Assembly: GCA_947259685.1 (NCBI GenBank)
Contig: CAMYNC010000012.1
Location: 1 to 64,000, forward strand
DNA from: an uncultured Desulfuromonadales bacterium
GTDB taxonomy: Bacteria; Desulfobacterota; Desulfuromonadia; Desulfuromonadales; Geopsychrobacteraceae
Direction: 5' to 3'
DNA length: 64,000 nt
The position numbers were made by a program, and so were the translations under genes. Shown one piece after another: positions 42,588 to 51,903 of this stretch (positions are counted from its first letter, which is position 1; the number at the start of each line of letters is the position of its first letter). The notes beneath the pieces are model-generated. The model saw nothing but the letters and a program-made list of their open reading frames with translations, was not told the origin of the DNA and searched no databases.

Positions 42588-43817
42588 ATGAGAATTGGTC
42601 GGACACTTCCACCCGCCGCCTCACCGGTAGGCTGGAAAGAGTTTTTCTCAGGTCTTCAAGGCTGGGTTAGAGGGGCAGCTGAGATAGATCGATTCGAGCA
42701 GGAAATCAAGACCTATTTTGATGTTTCGTCGGTCTTCCTGCTGTCTTCTGGAAAAGCTGCGCTGACCATCGCCTTGAGTGCTCTTAAGGATCTTTCCCCT
42801 GATCGCGACGAAGTACTTATCCCTGCCTACACCTGTTACTCGGTTCCTTCAGCAGTCATCAGGGCCGGTTTGAAAGTTAGGCTATGCGATTTAAATCCCG
42901 ATAGCCTTGATTTTGATCATTCTCAATTGGCTGAAGAGCTGAAGAATAAACGACTGTTGTGTGTCATCCCCGGCCATCTTTTTGGTGACCCAGTCGATAT
43001 TGAACACCTGAAGGGCTTGGCCGAAAAAGCACAGGTTCCTGTATTAGAGGATGCTGCGCAGGCCTTTGGGGCCCAAAATGCCACCAAGAAACTTGGTACT
43101 TTGGGCGATGTGGGTATTTTCAGTCTTGGGCGGGGGAAGGCTTTTTCGACTGTCGAGGGTGGTATTATCGTTACCCGGCGCGAGGACCTTGCCCGGCAAA
43201 TTCAAATTCATTACACAAAGCTTCCCGAGTATGGCTTCGGGGGCAGGATAAAGTTGGTCATCTATGCTTTGGTGTTGATCTTTTTGTTGCGCCCGACCCT
43301 TTTTTGGATACCCAGGGCCTTGCCGTTTTTAAAAATGGGGGAAACGATTTTTGATCCGGAATTTCCTCTTCTAAAAATGTCTTCCTTGCAGGCGGGGCTG
43401 AGTCAAAATTGGCAACGGCGGATTCAGGACTTTCAGCACGCAAGACAGAGAAACATTAAGGAGTGGATGGCGTTATTTCCGCCAGCGCAAAAGAGTCTTC
43501 TTTTACAGGGGAATGAGGAACTGCCGGACTTGATCCGTTTTCCCTGGAAGATTAGCTCGCAACAGCTCCGGCAGGATATCTTGGCAACAAGTGACCGGTT
43601 AGGATTGGGGATTTCAGCCACTTATCCCGACTCTGTCGATGGGATTCCGGAGCTCGGATACGCGGCAGCCGGGAAGGGCTATCCGGTTGCCAAAGAGTTA
43701 GCTGCAACGCTGGTTACCTTGCCCGTTCATCCATTGCTAGCTGCTGCGGATATCGTAAAAATTAAGGAACTGGTTTCAGCTTTATTGATTGCCGAGGAAC
43801 GCGCCTCCGATGAATGA
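42588..43817 (+). CDS. DegT/DnrJ/EryC1 family aminotransferase-like protein
   Basis: A 409-residue PLP-fold protein: SSGKAALTIALSAL, DEVLIPAYTCYSVPSAV, VLEDAAQAFGAQ with the cofactor aspartate, and FSLGRGKAFSTVEGG with the probable Schiff-base Lys184. A hydrophobic stretch (LVIYALVLIFLLRP) in the middle is uncommon for the family and suggests membrane contact. It may aminate a nucleotide sugar or act on lipid-linked sugar. It overlaps exosortase xrtA by eight bases, so the two are translationally coupled. Confidence 0.8.
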   Translation: MRIGRTLPPAASPVGWKEFFSGLQGWVRGAAEIDRFEQEIKTYFDVSSVFLLSSGKAALTIALSALKDLSPDRDEVLIPAYTCYSVPSAVIRAGLKVRLCDLNPDSLDFDHSQLAEELKNKRLLCVIPGHLFGDPVDIEHLKGLAEKAQVPVLEDAAQAFGAQNATKKLGTLGDVGIFSLGRGKAFSTVEGGIIVTRREDLARQIQIHYTKLPEYGFGGRIKLVIYALVLIFLLRPTLFWIPRALPFLKMGETIFDPEFPLLKMSSLQAGLSQNWQRRIQDFQHARQRNIKEWMALFPPAQKSLLLQGNEELPDLIRFPWKISSQQLRQDILATSDRLGLGISATYPDSVDGIPELGYAAAGKGYPVAKELAATLVTLPVHPLLAAADIVKIKELVSALLIAEERASDE

Positions 43818-44631
43818 TAGGTTGAAGATTATCCTCCTGTTTGCTTTGTTAGCCGGGGTTTTTTACCCCATATATCCAGAACTTTTGGATGCATGGTTGA
43901 ATCATTCGAATAATTCCCACGGAATTCTCGTTCCGTTTGTGTCTCTGTTTTTTGTCTGGGACCGAAAAGATGAGTTAGGCAATCGCCCACATTCAGCTTC
44001 TGGTTGGGGACTGCTGCTGCTGGTGCTCAGCATGTTGGTTTATCTGTTGGCTCTCGTCGGTGGAATTGCTTTTGTCAGTAGATTGATGCTGGTTTCTTCC
44101 CTGGTCGGTCTGGTGCTGTATCTGTTCGGCAAAGAAATCTTTAAGGTTCTATCGTTTCCGCTGCTTTTCCTGCTGTTCATGATTCCGGTTCCCGATTCGA
44201 TTATTAGCACCATCTCCTTGCCATTGCAGATGTTCGCTACGAAAATATCCGCCGGAATTATCCAGGGATGTTCGATTCCGGTACTGCGTGAAGGGAACAT
44301 GCTTTACTTTGTGCAAACCCAGCTGGAGGTCGCTGAGGCTTGCAGCGGTATCCGCTCGATTGTGGCGATTACCATGCTCAGCATGATTTTTGTATATTTA
44401 TCCAAAGGCAGTATGTTGCAGAAAGTTATCCTGCTTGGTTCTGCTATCCCGGTAGCTTTGCTGGCCAATATTCTACGGGTCAGTGGCACTGGCATTCTTG
44501 CGCATTTCTACGGTGATCAGGTCGCGCGAGGTTTTCTGCACGACTTTTCCGGGTTGGCGGTGTTTGCCTTTGGGATGGCGATTTTGTTTGTCGAATATGT
44601 CATACTGAAAAAGTTGTTTGCTAGGTTTTAG
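43810..44631 (+). CDS. xrtA: Exosortase A (XrtA/EpsH)
   Basis: A 273-residue integral membrane protein with about eight segments. The exosortase catalytic residues are visible: Cys178 in EACSGIRS, Arg223 in NILRVSGT and His244 in GFLHDFSGL. NSHGILVPFVSLFFVW near the N-terminus is also typical. Exosortase A is a transpeptidase-like enzyme that processes proteins with C-terminal PEP-CTERM sorting signals during their export. The start at 43810 has GAGGAA ten bases upstream. EpsI follows as a separate gene. Confidence 0.93.
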   Translation: MNDRLKIILLFALLAGVFYPIYPELLDAWLNHSNNSHGILVPFVSLFFVWDRKDELGNRPHSASGWGLLLLVLSMLVYLLALVGGIAFVSRLMLVSSLVGLVLYLFGKEIFKVLSFPLLFLLFMIPVPDSIISTISLPLQMFATKISAGIIQGCSIPVLREGNMLYFVQTQLEVAEACSGIRSIVAITMLSMIFVYLSKGSMLQKVILLGSAIPVALLANILRVSGTGILAHFYGDQVARGFLHDFSGLAVFAFGMAILFVEYVILKKLFARF

Positions 44632-44686
44632 CTCGCTGTAAATCACGACATCTAGCCGATTTATCACCAGTTAAGGGGCTCTCGCA

Positions 44687-45337
44687 GTGTCCAAAAAGAC
44701 CTTTAATATTTCACTGACCGTGCTACTGCTGACGTTGGTTGCCGTGATCGGAATTTCAGCCAGGAAGGCACCTGCGGTCGTCAGAACGAATCTCGAAAAT
44801 ATACCAATGGTCATCGATACCTACCATGGTGAGGCAGATTCTTTCTCTGCCGAAGTCTATGCCGTACTGAGCGCTGACAAGCATGTTTATCGGCATTATC
44901 GTCATGCCGATGGTGAAAATATTGATCTTTATATCGGGTATTACGGGACCGCAAAGGGCGGACGGACCGGCCACAACCCCTATGCCTGCTTGCCCAGCTC
45001 CGGTTGGGCGATCGTCGATCAGGGGCGGATCGAAGTGACACCCGAGAATCGACAGGACAGTGTGCAGTTGAATTATGTCCTGGCCCGTAAGGAGGATATC
45101 AACAATATCATGATCCACTGGTACCAGGCATCGGGATCCAAGGTTCTGGCTAGCGGAGTGGAGCAAAATATTCAACGTTTCATCGGCAGAGTTCTCCACA
45201 ACAGAAATGATGGCGCTTACGTCCAGGTTTCTTCGTTGTCAGATGATAGTTCGATTGCTGAGGAGCGCGAAAGGCTGGTTGAATTTGCCCGTCGCATGCT
45301 GATGATTTTGCCTGACTACTGGCCAATTGAAGAGTAA
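44687..45337 (+). CDS. epsI: EpsI, exosortase-associated periplasmic protein
   Basis: A 216-residue protein starting at GTG, with an N-terminal membrane anchor (ISLTVLLLTLVAVIGIS) and the EpsI domain: LENIPMVIDTYHGEA, DLYIGYYGTAKGGRTGHNPYACLPSSGW and INNIMIHWYQ. In many genomes this domain is fused to the exosortase; here it is separate, 55 bases downstream. Its biochemical role in exopolysaccharide production is not established. Confidence 0.9.
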   Translation: MSKKTFNISLTVLLLTLVAVIGISARKAPAVVRTNLENIPMVIDTYHGEADSFSAEVYAVLSADKHVYRHYRHADGENIDLYIGYYGTAKGGRTGHNPYACLPSSGWAIVDQGRIEVTPENRQDSVQLNYVLARKEDINNIMIHWYQASGSKVLASGVEQNIQRFIGRVLHNRNDGAYVQVSSLSDDSSIAEERERLVEFARRMLMILPDYWPIEE

Positions 45338-45398
45338 TTTAAACGACGAAGCCGGGTGTTTTCACTTTTCTCGCGACAATTTATAAAAAGGAATTCTT

Positions 45399-46172
45399 AT
45401 GAAGGCAGTTATTCTAGCTGGAGGCTATGGTACCCGTATCAGTGAAGAAAGTGCATTGCGCCCCAAACCGATGGTGAATATCGGTCAGGAACCGATTTTG
45501 TGGCACATCATGAAAATTTACTCCCACTATGGGGTGAATGATTTCGTTATCTGCTGTGGCTATAAGGCATATTTTATTAAAGAATATTTTGCGAATTACT
45601 TTTTGCACCGTTCTGATGTTTCTTTTGATCTGAAAAATAATCAAATGGAAGTTCTGCAGAACAAGGTTGAGCCCTGGAAGGTGACTTTGATCGATACGGG
45701 TGAGAAAACCATGACCGGCGGCCGATTAAAGCGCGTGGCCGAATTCCTCGGCGATGAAACCTTCTGTCTTACCTATGGTGATGGTGTCTCCGATATCAAT
45801 GTCGGCGAGGCGGTAGCGTTCCATAAGCAGCAGGGCTGCTTGGCAACCTTAACCGCTGTGCAGCCTCCCGGGCGATTTGGGGCTTTTAAACTCGGCCAAG
45901 GGCAGGCCACCATTCCGAGCTTCAAAGAAAAACCGCAAGGCGACGGTGCCTGGGTTAACGGTGGGTTCTTTGTTCTTGAGCCAGAGGTGTTGAATTATAT
46001 CGAAGGCGACGAGACTATCTGGGAAAAAGGGCCGATGGAAAAGTTAGCCGAGGAAGGCAATCTGGCGGCTTACCGGCACACCGGCTTCTGGCAGCCGATG
46101 GATACTCTGCGCGATAAAATGCTACTCGATGACCTTTGGAGCTCCGGCAAGGCGGACTGGAAGGTTTGGTAA
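45399..46172 (+). CDS. rfbF: Glucose-1-phosphate cytidylyltransferase
   Basis: A 257-residue nucleotidyltransferase making CDP-glucose from glucose-1-phosphate and CTP. Features: [54 protein letters not shown] and [25 protein letters not shown] lies upstream. Its stop overlaps the rfbG start by one base (TAATG). With the next two genes it makes a CDP-linked 6-deoxysugar. Confidence 0.95.
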   Translation: MKAVILAGGYGTRISEESALRPKPMVNIGQEPILWHIMKIYSHYGVNDFVICCGYKAYFIKEYFANYFLHRSDVSFDLKNNQMEVLQNKVEPWKVTLIDTGEKTMTGGRLKRVAEFLGDETFCLTYGDGVSDINVGEAVAFHKQQGCLATLTAVQPPGRFGAFKLGQGQATIPSFKEKPQGDGAWVNGGFFVLEPEVLNYIEGDETIWEKGPMEKLAEEGNLAAYRHTGFWQPMDTLRDKMLLDDLWSSGKADWKVW

Positions 46173-47248
46173 TGACACTGGATTTCTGGCGCGGTAAGCG
46201 TGTATTGCTGACTGGACATACCGGCTTCAAGGGCAGTTGGCTGTCGCTCTGGTTGCAACAGCTCGGAGCAGAGGTCAGCGGCTTCGCTTTGGAGCCACCG
46301 ACGGATCCGAGCCTGTTTGAAGTCGCTCAGGTAGCTGAGGGAATGACTTCGATCATTGGCGATGTCAAGGATGCCCAGCGGCTATCTGCTGTGGTCAACG
46401 AGCAGCGGCCCGAAATCGTTATTCATCTTGCTGCCCAGCCGCTGGTTCGCTATTCCTACGACCACCCGATTGAAACCTATGCAACCAATGTTATGGGGAC
46501 CATGCATCTTTTGGACGCAGTACGTAAGTGTCCAGAGGTCAAGGTCGCGCTCTGTATCACTACTGATAAGTGCTATGAAAATCGAGAATGGGCCTGGGGG
46601 TACCGGGAAAATGATCCGATGGGGGGGCACGATCCTTATTCCAGCAGTAAGGGGTGTGCTGAGCTAGCGGTTTCTTCCATGCGGCGCTCCTTTTTTCCTG
46701 CAGAGACCTATGCAGAACATGGCGTCGCGGTCGCCAGTGCCCGGGCGGGCAATGTCATTGGTGGGGGAGACTGGGCTCAGGATCGCCTGATCCCTGATAT
46801 CCTGCGAGCTTTCGGCGAGGGTCAACCGGTGCACTTACGCAGCCCCGGTGCAATCCGTCCCTGGCAGCATGTGCTGGAACCTTTGGGCGGCTACCTGACT
46901 CTCGCTCAGGCTCTGTATGAAAAAGGGCCCGAGGTTGCAGAAGGCTGGAACTTCGGGCCCAGGGACGAAGATGCCCGGCCGGTCGGCTGGATTGTCGAAA
47001 AATTAGCTGCGCTTTGGGGCGAGGGTGCGACCTGGACCGTTGATACCAACCCGCAACCGCATGAAGCTCATTTTTTAAAATTGGATTGCTCGAAAGCTGC
47101 CAACCTATTGCACTGGCGGCCCAGGCTCGATCTTGAACTGGCCCTGCGCTGGAGTGTTGATTGGTATCAAAAATATCTCTCCGGTGCCTCGATGCGTTCT
47201 CACACCCTAGCTCAGATCATTCAATATGAGGAGTTACTGGCCGGATGA
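46172..47248 (+). CDS. rfbG: CDP-glucose 4,6-dehydratase
   Basis: The ATG at 46172 overlaps the rfbF stop and gives the normal N-terminus ([25 protein letters not shown] in shorter form: GHTGFKGSW). The 358-residue extended SDR enzyme has the active-site DPYSSSKG (Tyr and Lys of the catalytic pair), ITTDKCYENREW and NVIGGGDWAQDRLIPD. It makes CDP-4-keto-6-deoxyglucose. It overlaps the epimerase gene by four bases. Confidence 0.95.
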   Translation: MTLDFWRGKRVLLTGHTGFKGSWLSLWLQQLGAEVSGFALEPPTDPSLFEVAQVAEGMTSIIGDVKDAQRLSAVVNEQRPEIVIHLAAQPLVRYSYDHPIETYATNVMGTMHLLDAVRKCPEVKVALCITTDKCYENREWAWGYRENDPMGGHDPYSSSKGCAELAVSSMRRSFFPAETYAEHGVAVASARAGNVIGGGDWAQDRLIPDILRAFGEGQPVHLRSPGAIRPWQHVLEPLGGYLTLAQALYEKGPEVAEGWNFGPRDEDARPVGWIVEKLAALWGEGATWTVDTNPQPHEAHFLKLDCSKAANLLHWRPRLDLELALRWSVDWYQKYLSGASMRSHTLAQIIQYEELLAG

Positions 47249-47793
47249 TTTTTACTGAAACCGCTCTTAGCGGAGCCTATATCATCGACATTGAAGTGCA
47301 TAAAGATCAGCGCGGCTACTTCGGGCGTGCCTGGTGTCAGCAGGAATTCGAAAAACACAATCTGGTCAACTGCATGGTGCAGGGAAATGTGTCATTCAAT
47401 TACCATAAAGGAACCCTGCGGGGCATGCATTACCAGGCCGAGCCACACAGTGAAGTAAAACTGGTGCGTTGTGTGCGCGGCAAAATCTTTGATGCCATCA
47501 TCGATCTGCGCCCCGACTCGCCGACTTTCAAGCAGTCGACCGGCTACGAACTATCGGCTGAAAATCGTCGTATGCTCTATGTCCCTCAAGGCTTCGCGCA
47601 TGGGTTCCAGACTCTGGAAGAAAACAGCGAAGTCAATTATCTGGTGTCGGAATTCTACACTCCGGGGCATGAAGGAGGGATTCGATACAATGATCCGGCA
47701 TTTGGAATTAAATGGCCCGATCCGAACCTATCGGTTATCTCCGACAAAGATCGCAGTTGGCCGGATTATCCCGCTGCTGATTTTCACCTTTGA
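47245..47793 (+). CDS. RmlC-like nucleotide-sugar 3,5-epimerase
   Basis: A 182-residue cupin of the dTDP-4-dehydrorhamnose 3,5-epimerase family, with DQRGYFGRAWC, the catalytic GTLRGMHYQ, KLVRCVRGKIFD and VPQGFAHGF. Placed directly after rfbF-rfbG, it most likely acts on CDP-4-keto-6-deoxyglucose rather than a dTDP sugar. No rfbH (3-dehydratase) is present, so the product would be a 6-deoxyhexose rather than a 3,6-dideoxyhexose; this is inference. Confidence 0.88.
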   Translation: MIFTETALSGAYIIDIEVHKDQRGYFGRAWCQQEFEKHNLVNCMVQGNVSFNYHKGTLRGMHYQAEPHSEVKLVRCVRGKIFDAIIDLRPDSPTFKQSTGYELSAENRRMLYVPQGFAHGFQTLEENSEVNYLVSEFYTPGHEGGIRYNDPAFGIKWPDPNLSVISDKDRSWPDYPAADFHL

Positions 47794-47844
47794 AAAATTG
47801 ATTCTTCTGGGGCGCTTTTCACGAATTTTTAGGAAACTATCTAT

Positions 47845-48708
47845 ATGCAAGAATTTCGTAAACCGAACCTTTTTGTTATCGGAGCTATGAAATCCGGTAG
47901 TACCTCTCTGCATTACTATCTTGCAGATCATCCAGAGATCTTCATGTGCGAGCCGAAAGAACCCTGGTATTTCGTCGAAGAGAAGAACTGGGGTAAGGGT
48001 GAAGATTGGTATCATGCTCATTTTTCTGAGGTCGAACAAGATGTTAAATTTATTGGTGAATCTAGTGCCGACTACACCATGGCTCCTAAATTTAAAGGGG
48101 TGCCCGAACGGATTTCCGCTTACAACCCTGAGGCAAGGTTTATTTACGTGATGCGTGATCCAATTATGCGTAGTGTCAGTCACTACTGGCACAATGTCCG
48201 TTGGCACGGCGAACAGCGGGACATGCTGACGGCATTACGGGACGATCCCGATCTCATTGATTTCAGCAATTACCACATGCAGCTCCAAACCTTCCAAAAG
48301 GTTTTCCCGACTGAGCGTTTTTATGTTTTTTCTTTCGAAGAGATGATCGCCCAACCCGAAGCGAGCATTGCTAAAATTTTTGCTTGGCTTGGAGTCGATC
48401 CGCAGTTCGTGCCGCCCAGCCTTGGCCAGGAAAAAAATGTCACTCCGAAAACCGTCAAAATGGTGCGCGGCAAAGGTTTACTACATAAATTTAAACACTC
48501 CGAAGCCTGGGATAAAGTCCATCATATATTTCCCGAGGGGCTCAAAAACCTCGGCAACAAACTCGCCACTCAGGACATTGATCGTAACGATCAGCCTTTG
48601 GAACCGGCTGCGGAATATTTACGGCCAATTTTTATTGATCAGATTGCCCCTTTGCAGGATTTATTAGGGCGGTCGTTTCCAGAATGGACCACCCTGTACA
48701 ACTCCTAA
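47845..48708 (+). CDS. PAPS-dependent sulfotransferase
   Basis: A 287-residue soluble sulfotransferase. The 5'-phosphosulfate loop GAMKSGSTSLHYYL and the 3'-phosphate motif FIYVMRDPIMRSVSHYWH are both clear, and AKIFAWLGVDP is the usual mid-region. It would move sulfate from PAPS to a hydroxyl or amine of the glycan precursor. No PAPS synthesis genes are in the window. It points to a sulfated exopolysaccharide. Confidence 0.9.
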   Translation: MQEFRKPNLFVIGAMKSGSTSLHYYLADHPEIFMCEPKEPWYFVEEKNWGKGEDWYHAHFSEVEQDVKFIGESSADYTMAPKFKGVPERISAYNPEARFIYVMRDPIMRSVSHYWHNVRWHGEQRDMLTALRDDPDLIDFSNYHMQLQTFQKVFPTERFYVFSFEEMIAQPEASIAKIFAWLGVDPQFVPPSLGQEKNVTPKTVKMVRGKGLLHKFKHSEAWDKVHHIFPEGLKNLGNKLATQDIDRNDQPLEPAAEYLRPIFIDQIAPLQDLLGRSFPEWTTLYNS

Positions 48709-48745
48709 ACCTTTTTAGAATCCACAGCTTCAGGAAGATTTACTT

Positions 48746-50029
48746 ATGTTTATCGTTGATTCAGCTCTGCAAAAACGTGAGGCAGAAGAGAACCCGATCC
48801 GTGTTGCCATTTTAGGGGCTGGGTATATGGGGCGGGGGGTGGCTTACCAAATTCTCAATGCGGTCCCCGGAATGCGGCTGGTGGCGGTGTACAACCGGAC
48901 TCTCGAAATGGCCCGCAAGGCTTATCTGGATGCCGGCGCGCACGCGGTGCAGGAGGTTGAATCTGCGCGTGAGCTGGAAAATGCCATGGCAAAAGGGGCC
49001 TATGCCATCACCGATAACGTTATGGCCGTCTGTGAAGCTGAAGGAATTGACGCGATCATTGAGGTTACAGGTACCATCGAGTTCGCCGCCCATGCGGTGC
49101 TGCGGGCCATGGAACATAACAAGCATATCGTCTTGATGAATGCAGAACTTGATGCCACCTTGGGACCGATTCTCAAAACCTATGCTGACCGCCAGGGGGT
49201 GGTTTTGACCAATTCGGACGGTGATCAGCCCGGGGTTATTATGAACCTCTTCCGCTGGGTTCGCTCCATCGGCATGAATCCGGTCTTAGCTGGAAACATG
49301 AAAGGGCTGCAGGATCCCTACCGGACCCCAGAGACCCAAAAGAGCTACGCCGAAAAATTTAATCAGAAGCCGGTTATGGTGACTTCCTTTGCCGATGGCA
49401 CGAAAATCTCCATGGAAATGGCCGTGGTCGCCAATGCCACTGGTTTTCGCGCAGGACAGCGGGGTATGTATGGTCCGGAATGCGAGCATGTTAATGATTC
49501 TATCGATCTGTTTCCCAAAGAACAGATGCTCCAGGGCGGCCTGGTTGATTATGTTCTCGGCGCCCAACCTGCTGCCGGGGTTTTTGTCATCGGGCATAAC
49601 GATCAATCGATACAGCGGCAATATATGAATTACTACAAGATGGGGGAGGGACCCTTTTATGTTTTTTATATCCCTTCGCATCTGTGCCATGTTGAAACAC
49701 CATTGACTGTGGCCCGTGCAGTTCTGTTTGGCGATGCCTCGGCAACTCCACTGGGAAAGCCGGTCTGTGAAGTGGTTGCGGTAGCCAAACGTGTCCTCAA
49801 TAGAGGTGAAACCTTAGATGGGATTGGTGGTTTTACCAGCTATGGTGTCCTCGATAATGTCGAGACCTGCCGCAGTGAAGCTTTACTGCCGATGGGGCTG
49901 TCTGAGGGGTGTGTTCTGAAGCGTGACCTTCCTATTGATAGCCCAATCACCATGGCCGATGTGAGTTTTCCTACTGATCGCCTTTGTGACAAGCTTTTTA
50001 TTGAGCAGCAGAAATGCTTCGATCTATGA
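48746..50029 (+). CDS. NAD(P)-dependent oxidoreductase with SAF domain
   Basis: A 427-residue protein of the homoserine-dehydrogenase-like group COG4091. An N-terminal Rossmann domain (VAILGAGYMGRGVAYQIL), a catalytic-domain stretch (MNAELDATLGPILKTYAD, TNSDGDQPGVIMNLFRW) and a C-terminal SAF domain (LPMGLSEGCVLKRDLPIDSP) are visible. In this position it is a candidate reductase of the CDP-4-keto sugar. Related enzymes act on sugar acids such as apionate. Exact chemistry is unknown. Confidence 0.8.
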   Translation: MFIVDSALQKREAEENPIRVAILGAGYMGRGVAYQILNAVPGMRLVAVYNRTLEMARKAYLDAGAHAVQEVESARELENAMAKGAYAITDNVMAVCEAEGIDAIIEVTGTIEFAAHAVLRAMEHNKHIVLMNAELDATLGPILKTYADRQGVVLTNSDGDQPGVIMNLFRWVRSIGMNPVLAGNMKGLQDPYRTPETQKSYAEKFNQKPVMVTSFADGTKISMEMAVVANATGFRAGQRGMYGPECEHVNDSIDLFPKEQMLQGGLVDYVLGAQPAAGVFVIGHNDQSIQRQYMNYYKMGEGPFYVFYIPSHLCHVETPLTVARAVLFGDASATPLGKPVCEVVAVAKRVLNRGETLDGIGGFTSYGVLDNVETCRSEALLPMGLSEGCVLKRDLPIDSPITMADVSFPTDRLCDKLFIEQQKCFDL

Positions 50030-50084
50030 TCGATTCTTCCCTGTTAGTCTCCGCTACTTTCCGCTGTTGTCAGGTTAGATCTTC

Positions 50085-51614
50085 ATGACTTCAGTCGCGA
50101 GAAAGTTAGTCTCCGGCTCGGTGTTAAGGGTTGTCAGCCTGATTGCGGCGCTGGCGGTCTCTTTTTTTCTAACTCCATTTATCATTCATTCCATCGGCGA
50201 CCGCTCGTATGGTCTTTGGGTGCTGGTTGGGACCTTTATCGGTTATTACGGGTTACTCGATCTGGGTTTATCCAACGCCATCGGTCGTTATATTGCCAAG
50301 GCGATTGGCGCTAAAGACAGTGAGACTATTAACGGGGTCTTCAATACCGGCTTTTCCCTGTTTTTGGTCGGAGGGCTTTTGGCTCTAGGAGTCACTCTGA
50401 TTGGGGCTGCGCTGACGCCGCATTTTGTTGATAATCCTGACGACGTGCTGACCTTTCGCCTGGTCTTTTTGATTCTCGGTCTTCATTCTGCCATCGATCT
50501 GCCGATGCGGGTGTTCCATGGCTTGTTGCATGCCCGGTTGCGCTTTGATTTGCTGTCTTATCTCGGGCTATTAACCCTGGTAATCCGAACCGGTCTTATT
50601 GTGTTTGCCATTCAGAGTGGCTATCAACTTGTTGGCTTGGCTTTGGCCACATTCCTGGCAAATATTCCCTCGAATATTCTTTATGTGGTTTCTGCCTATC
50701 GAAATAATCCCGGGTTGCGCTTTAGTTTTAAGTTGATCAGTAAGGATACCGTTAAACTGCTGTTTTCTTATAGTTTTTTCGTTTTTATCTTGCAAATATC
50801 CAAACAGCTTCGGTTTCAAGCTGATGCCTTTGTCATTACAGCCTTCGTCGGTTTATCAGTGGTGGCCCACTATAATATCGCCAGTATGCTTATTCAGCAT
50901 TTTGATGAGTTGATGGGACGGATCATGGGGGTCTTAACTCCCTATTTCAGTCAACTGGATGGCGCAAATGAGCAATCCAGCTCGCAAAAGGTGCTGTTTT
51001 TTTCCACCAAGATATCTGTCGTCGTATCGACGTTTATCGGTTTTGGTTTCGTTGCCTGGGGGCAAGATTTTATTCAGCGTTGGATGGGGGTTGATTATCT
51101 AGATGCCTATCCCTGCCTGGTCGTTCTGGTGTCGTGTCTGATTTTATCTTTTTGGCAAAGCCCCTCAATTGCTTTGCTTTATGGAACTTCGAAGCATCGA
51201 TTTTTAGCTGTGATCACCATTGTTGAGGGATTAATTAACTTGGGGCTTAGTATGCTGCTGGTGCAGTATTACGGCATCCTCGGGGTCGCGATAGGGACAG
51301 CAATTCCGCTGTTCATCCACAAGGCCTTTATCCAGCCGGTTTATGTCTGCCGCGTTTGTTCCTTATCGCTGGGTGACTATCTGAAAAATCTGGGACATGC
51401 GGTTTTTGGCGCTTTTGCCGCACTGGTGTTGCCCTATTTACTTGCGGGGTACTTTTCACGGCCGGAGTATCTGAGGTTGTTTTCCCTGGCTAGTTGCAGT
51501 TTCGTTCTTTATGCTGTGCCAACTTGGTTTTTGGTATTCCACTCTGAAGAGCGAAGCATGATAAAAAGGATGCTGGGTGGGCCGTTTTTACAGCGCAGGG
51601 CTATGGATTCCTAA
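50085..51614 (+). CDS. Oligosaccharide flippase (Wzx-type)
   Basis: A 509-residue MATE/MOP-superfamily polysaccharide transporter with about 12-14 membrane segments. The first half begins VSLIAALAVSFFLTPFIIHSI and includes GLWVLVGTFIGYYGLLDLGL; these features fit Wzx. It flips the undecaprenyl-linked repeat unit to the periplasmic face. A repeat-like non-coding stretch follows before the next gene. Confidence 0.9.
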   Translation: MTSVARKLVSGSVLRVVSLIAALAVSFFLTPFIIHSIGDRSYGLWVLVGTFIGYYGLLDLGLSNAIGRYIAKAIGAKDSETINGVFNTGFSLFLVGGLLALGVTLIGAALTPHFVDNPDDVLTFRLVFLILGLHSAIDLPMRVFHGLLHARLRFDLLSYLGLLTLVIRTGLIVFAIQSGYQLVGLALATFLANIPSNILYVVSAYRNNPGLRFSFKLISKDTVKLLFSYSFFVFILQISKQLRFQADAFVITAFVGLSVVAHYNIASMLIQHFDELMGRIMGVLTPYFSQLDGANEQSSSQKVLFFSTKISVVVSTFIGFGFVAWGQDFIQRWMGVDYLDAYPCLVVLVSCLILSFWQSPSIALLYGTSKHRFLAVITIVEGLINLGLSMLLVQYYGILGVAIGTAIPLFIHKAFIQPVYVCRVCSLSLGDYLKNLGHAVFGAFAALVLPYLLAGYFSRPEYLRLFSLASCSFVLYAVPTWFLVFHSEERSMIKRMLGGPFLQRRAMDS

Positions 51615-51699
51615 AATAAAATTTGGATATCTACTTCGCTCCACTAATAACATGGAAGCAGATAATCTCATCACGCCCATTCGCTATAGCTCACTCGAG

Positions 51700-51770
51700 A
51701 CGCAGAGAACGCTGAGAAACCATAAGGGTTAATGCTGCATCTTTCTCTGCGGTTTCTGCGAACTCTGCGT
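51700..51770. repeat. Imperfect inverted repeat (MITE-like)
   Basis: ACGCAGAGAACGCTGAGAAACC (shown as left arm ACGCAGAG and GAGAAACC, 51700-51721) is nearly the reverse complement of GGTTTCTGCGAACTCTGCGT (51751-51770), with a 29-base central part. It lies in the 289-base gap between wzx and a glycosyltransferase. CTCTGCG-type repeats of this look are common in environmental Proteobacteria; no transposase is present. The remainder of the gap (51615-51903) shows no gene. Confidence 0.6.
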
Positions 51771-51903
51771 GAGCAGGTTTTGCATTTTGATTTTCATTTG
51801 TACCTGGAACAACAAGACCTTTAGTTGAGTAAAGTGGATAAACAGGAAATAAAATTTAAGCGTCATGATTTTTTTATACTAGATTATACCAGACAGGTCG
51901 TTT

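Noticed and set aside
30704..45337. Possible CRISPR or other defence system in the long locus
   Set aside because: No direct-repeat array, cas, restriction or toxin-antitoxin genes were seen anywhere in the window; all genes here fit polysaccharide synthesis.
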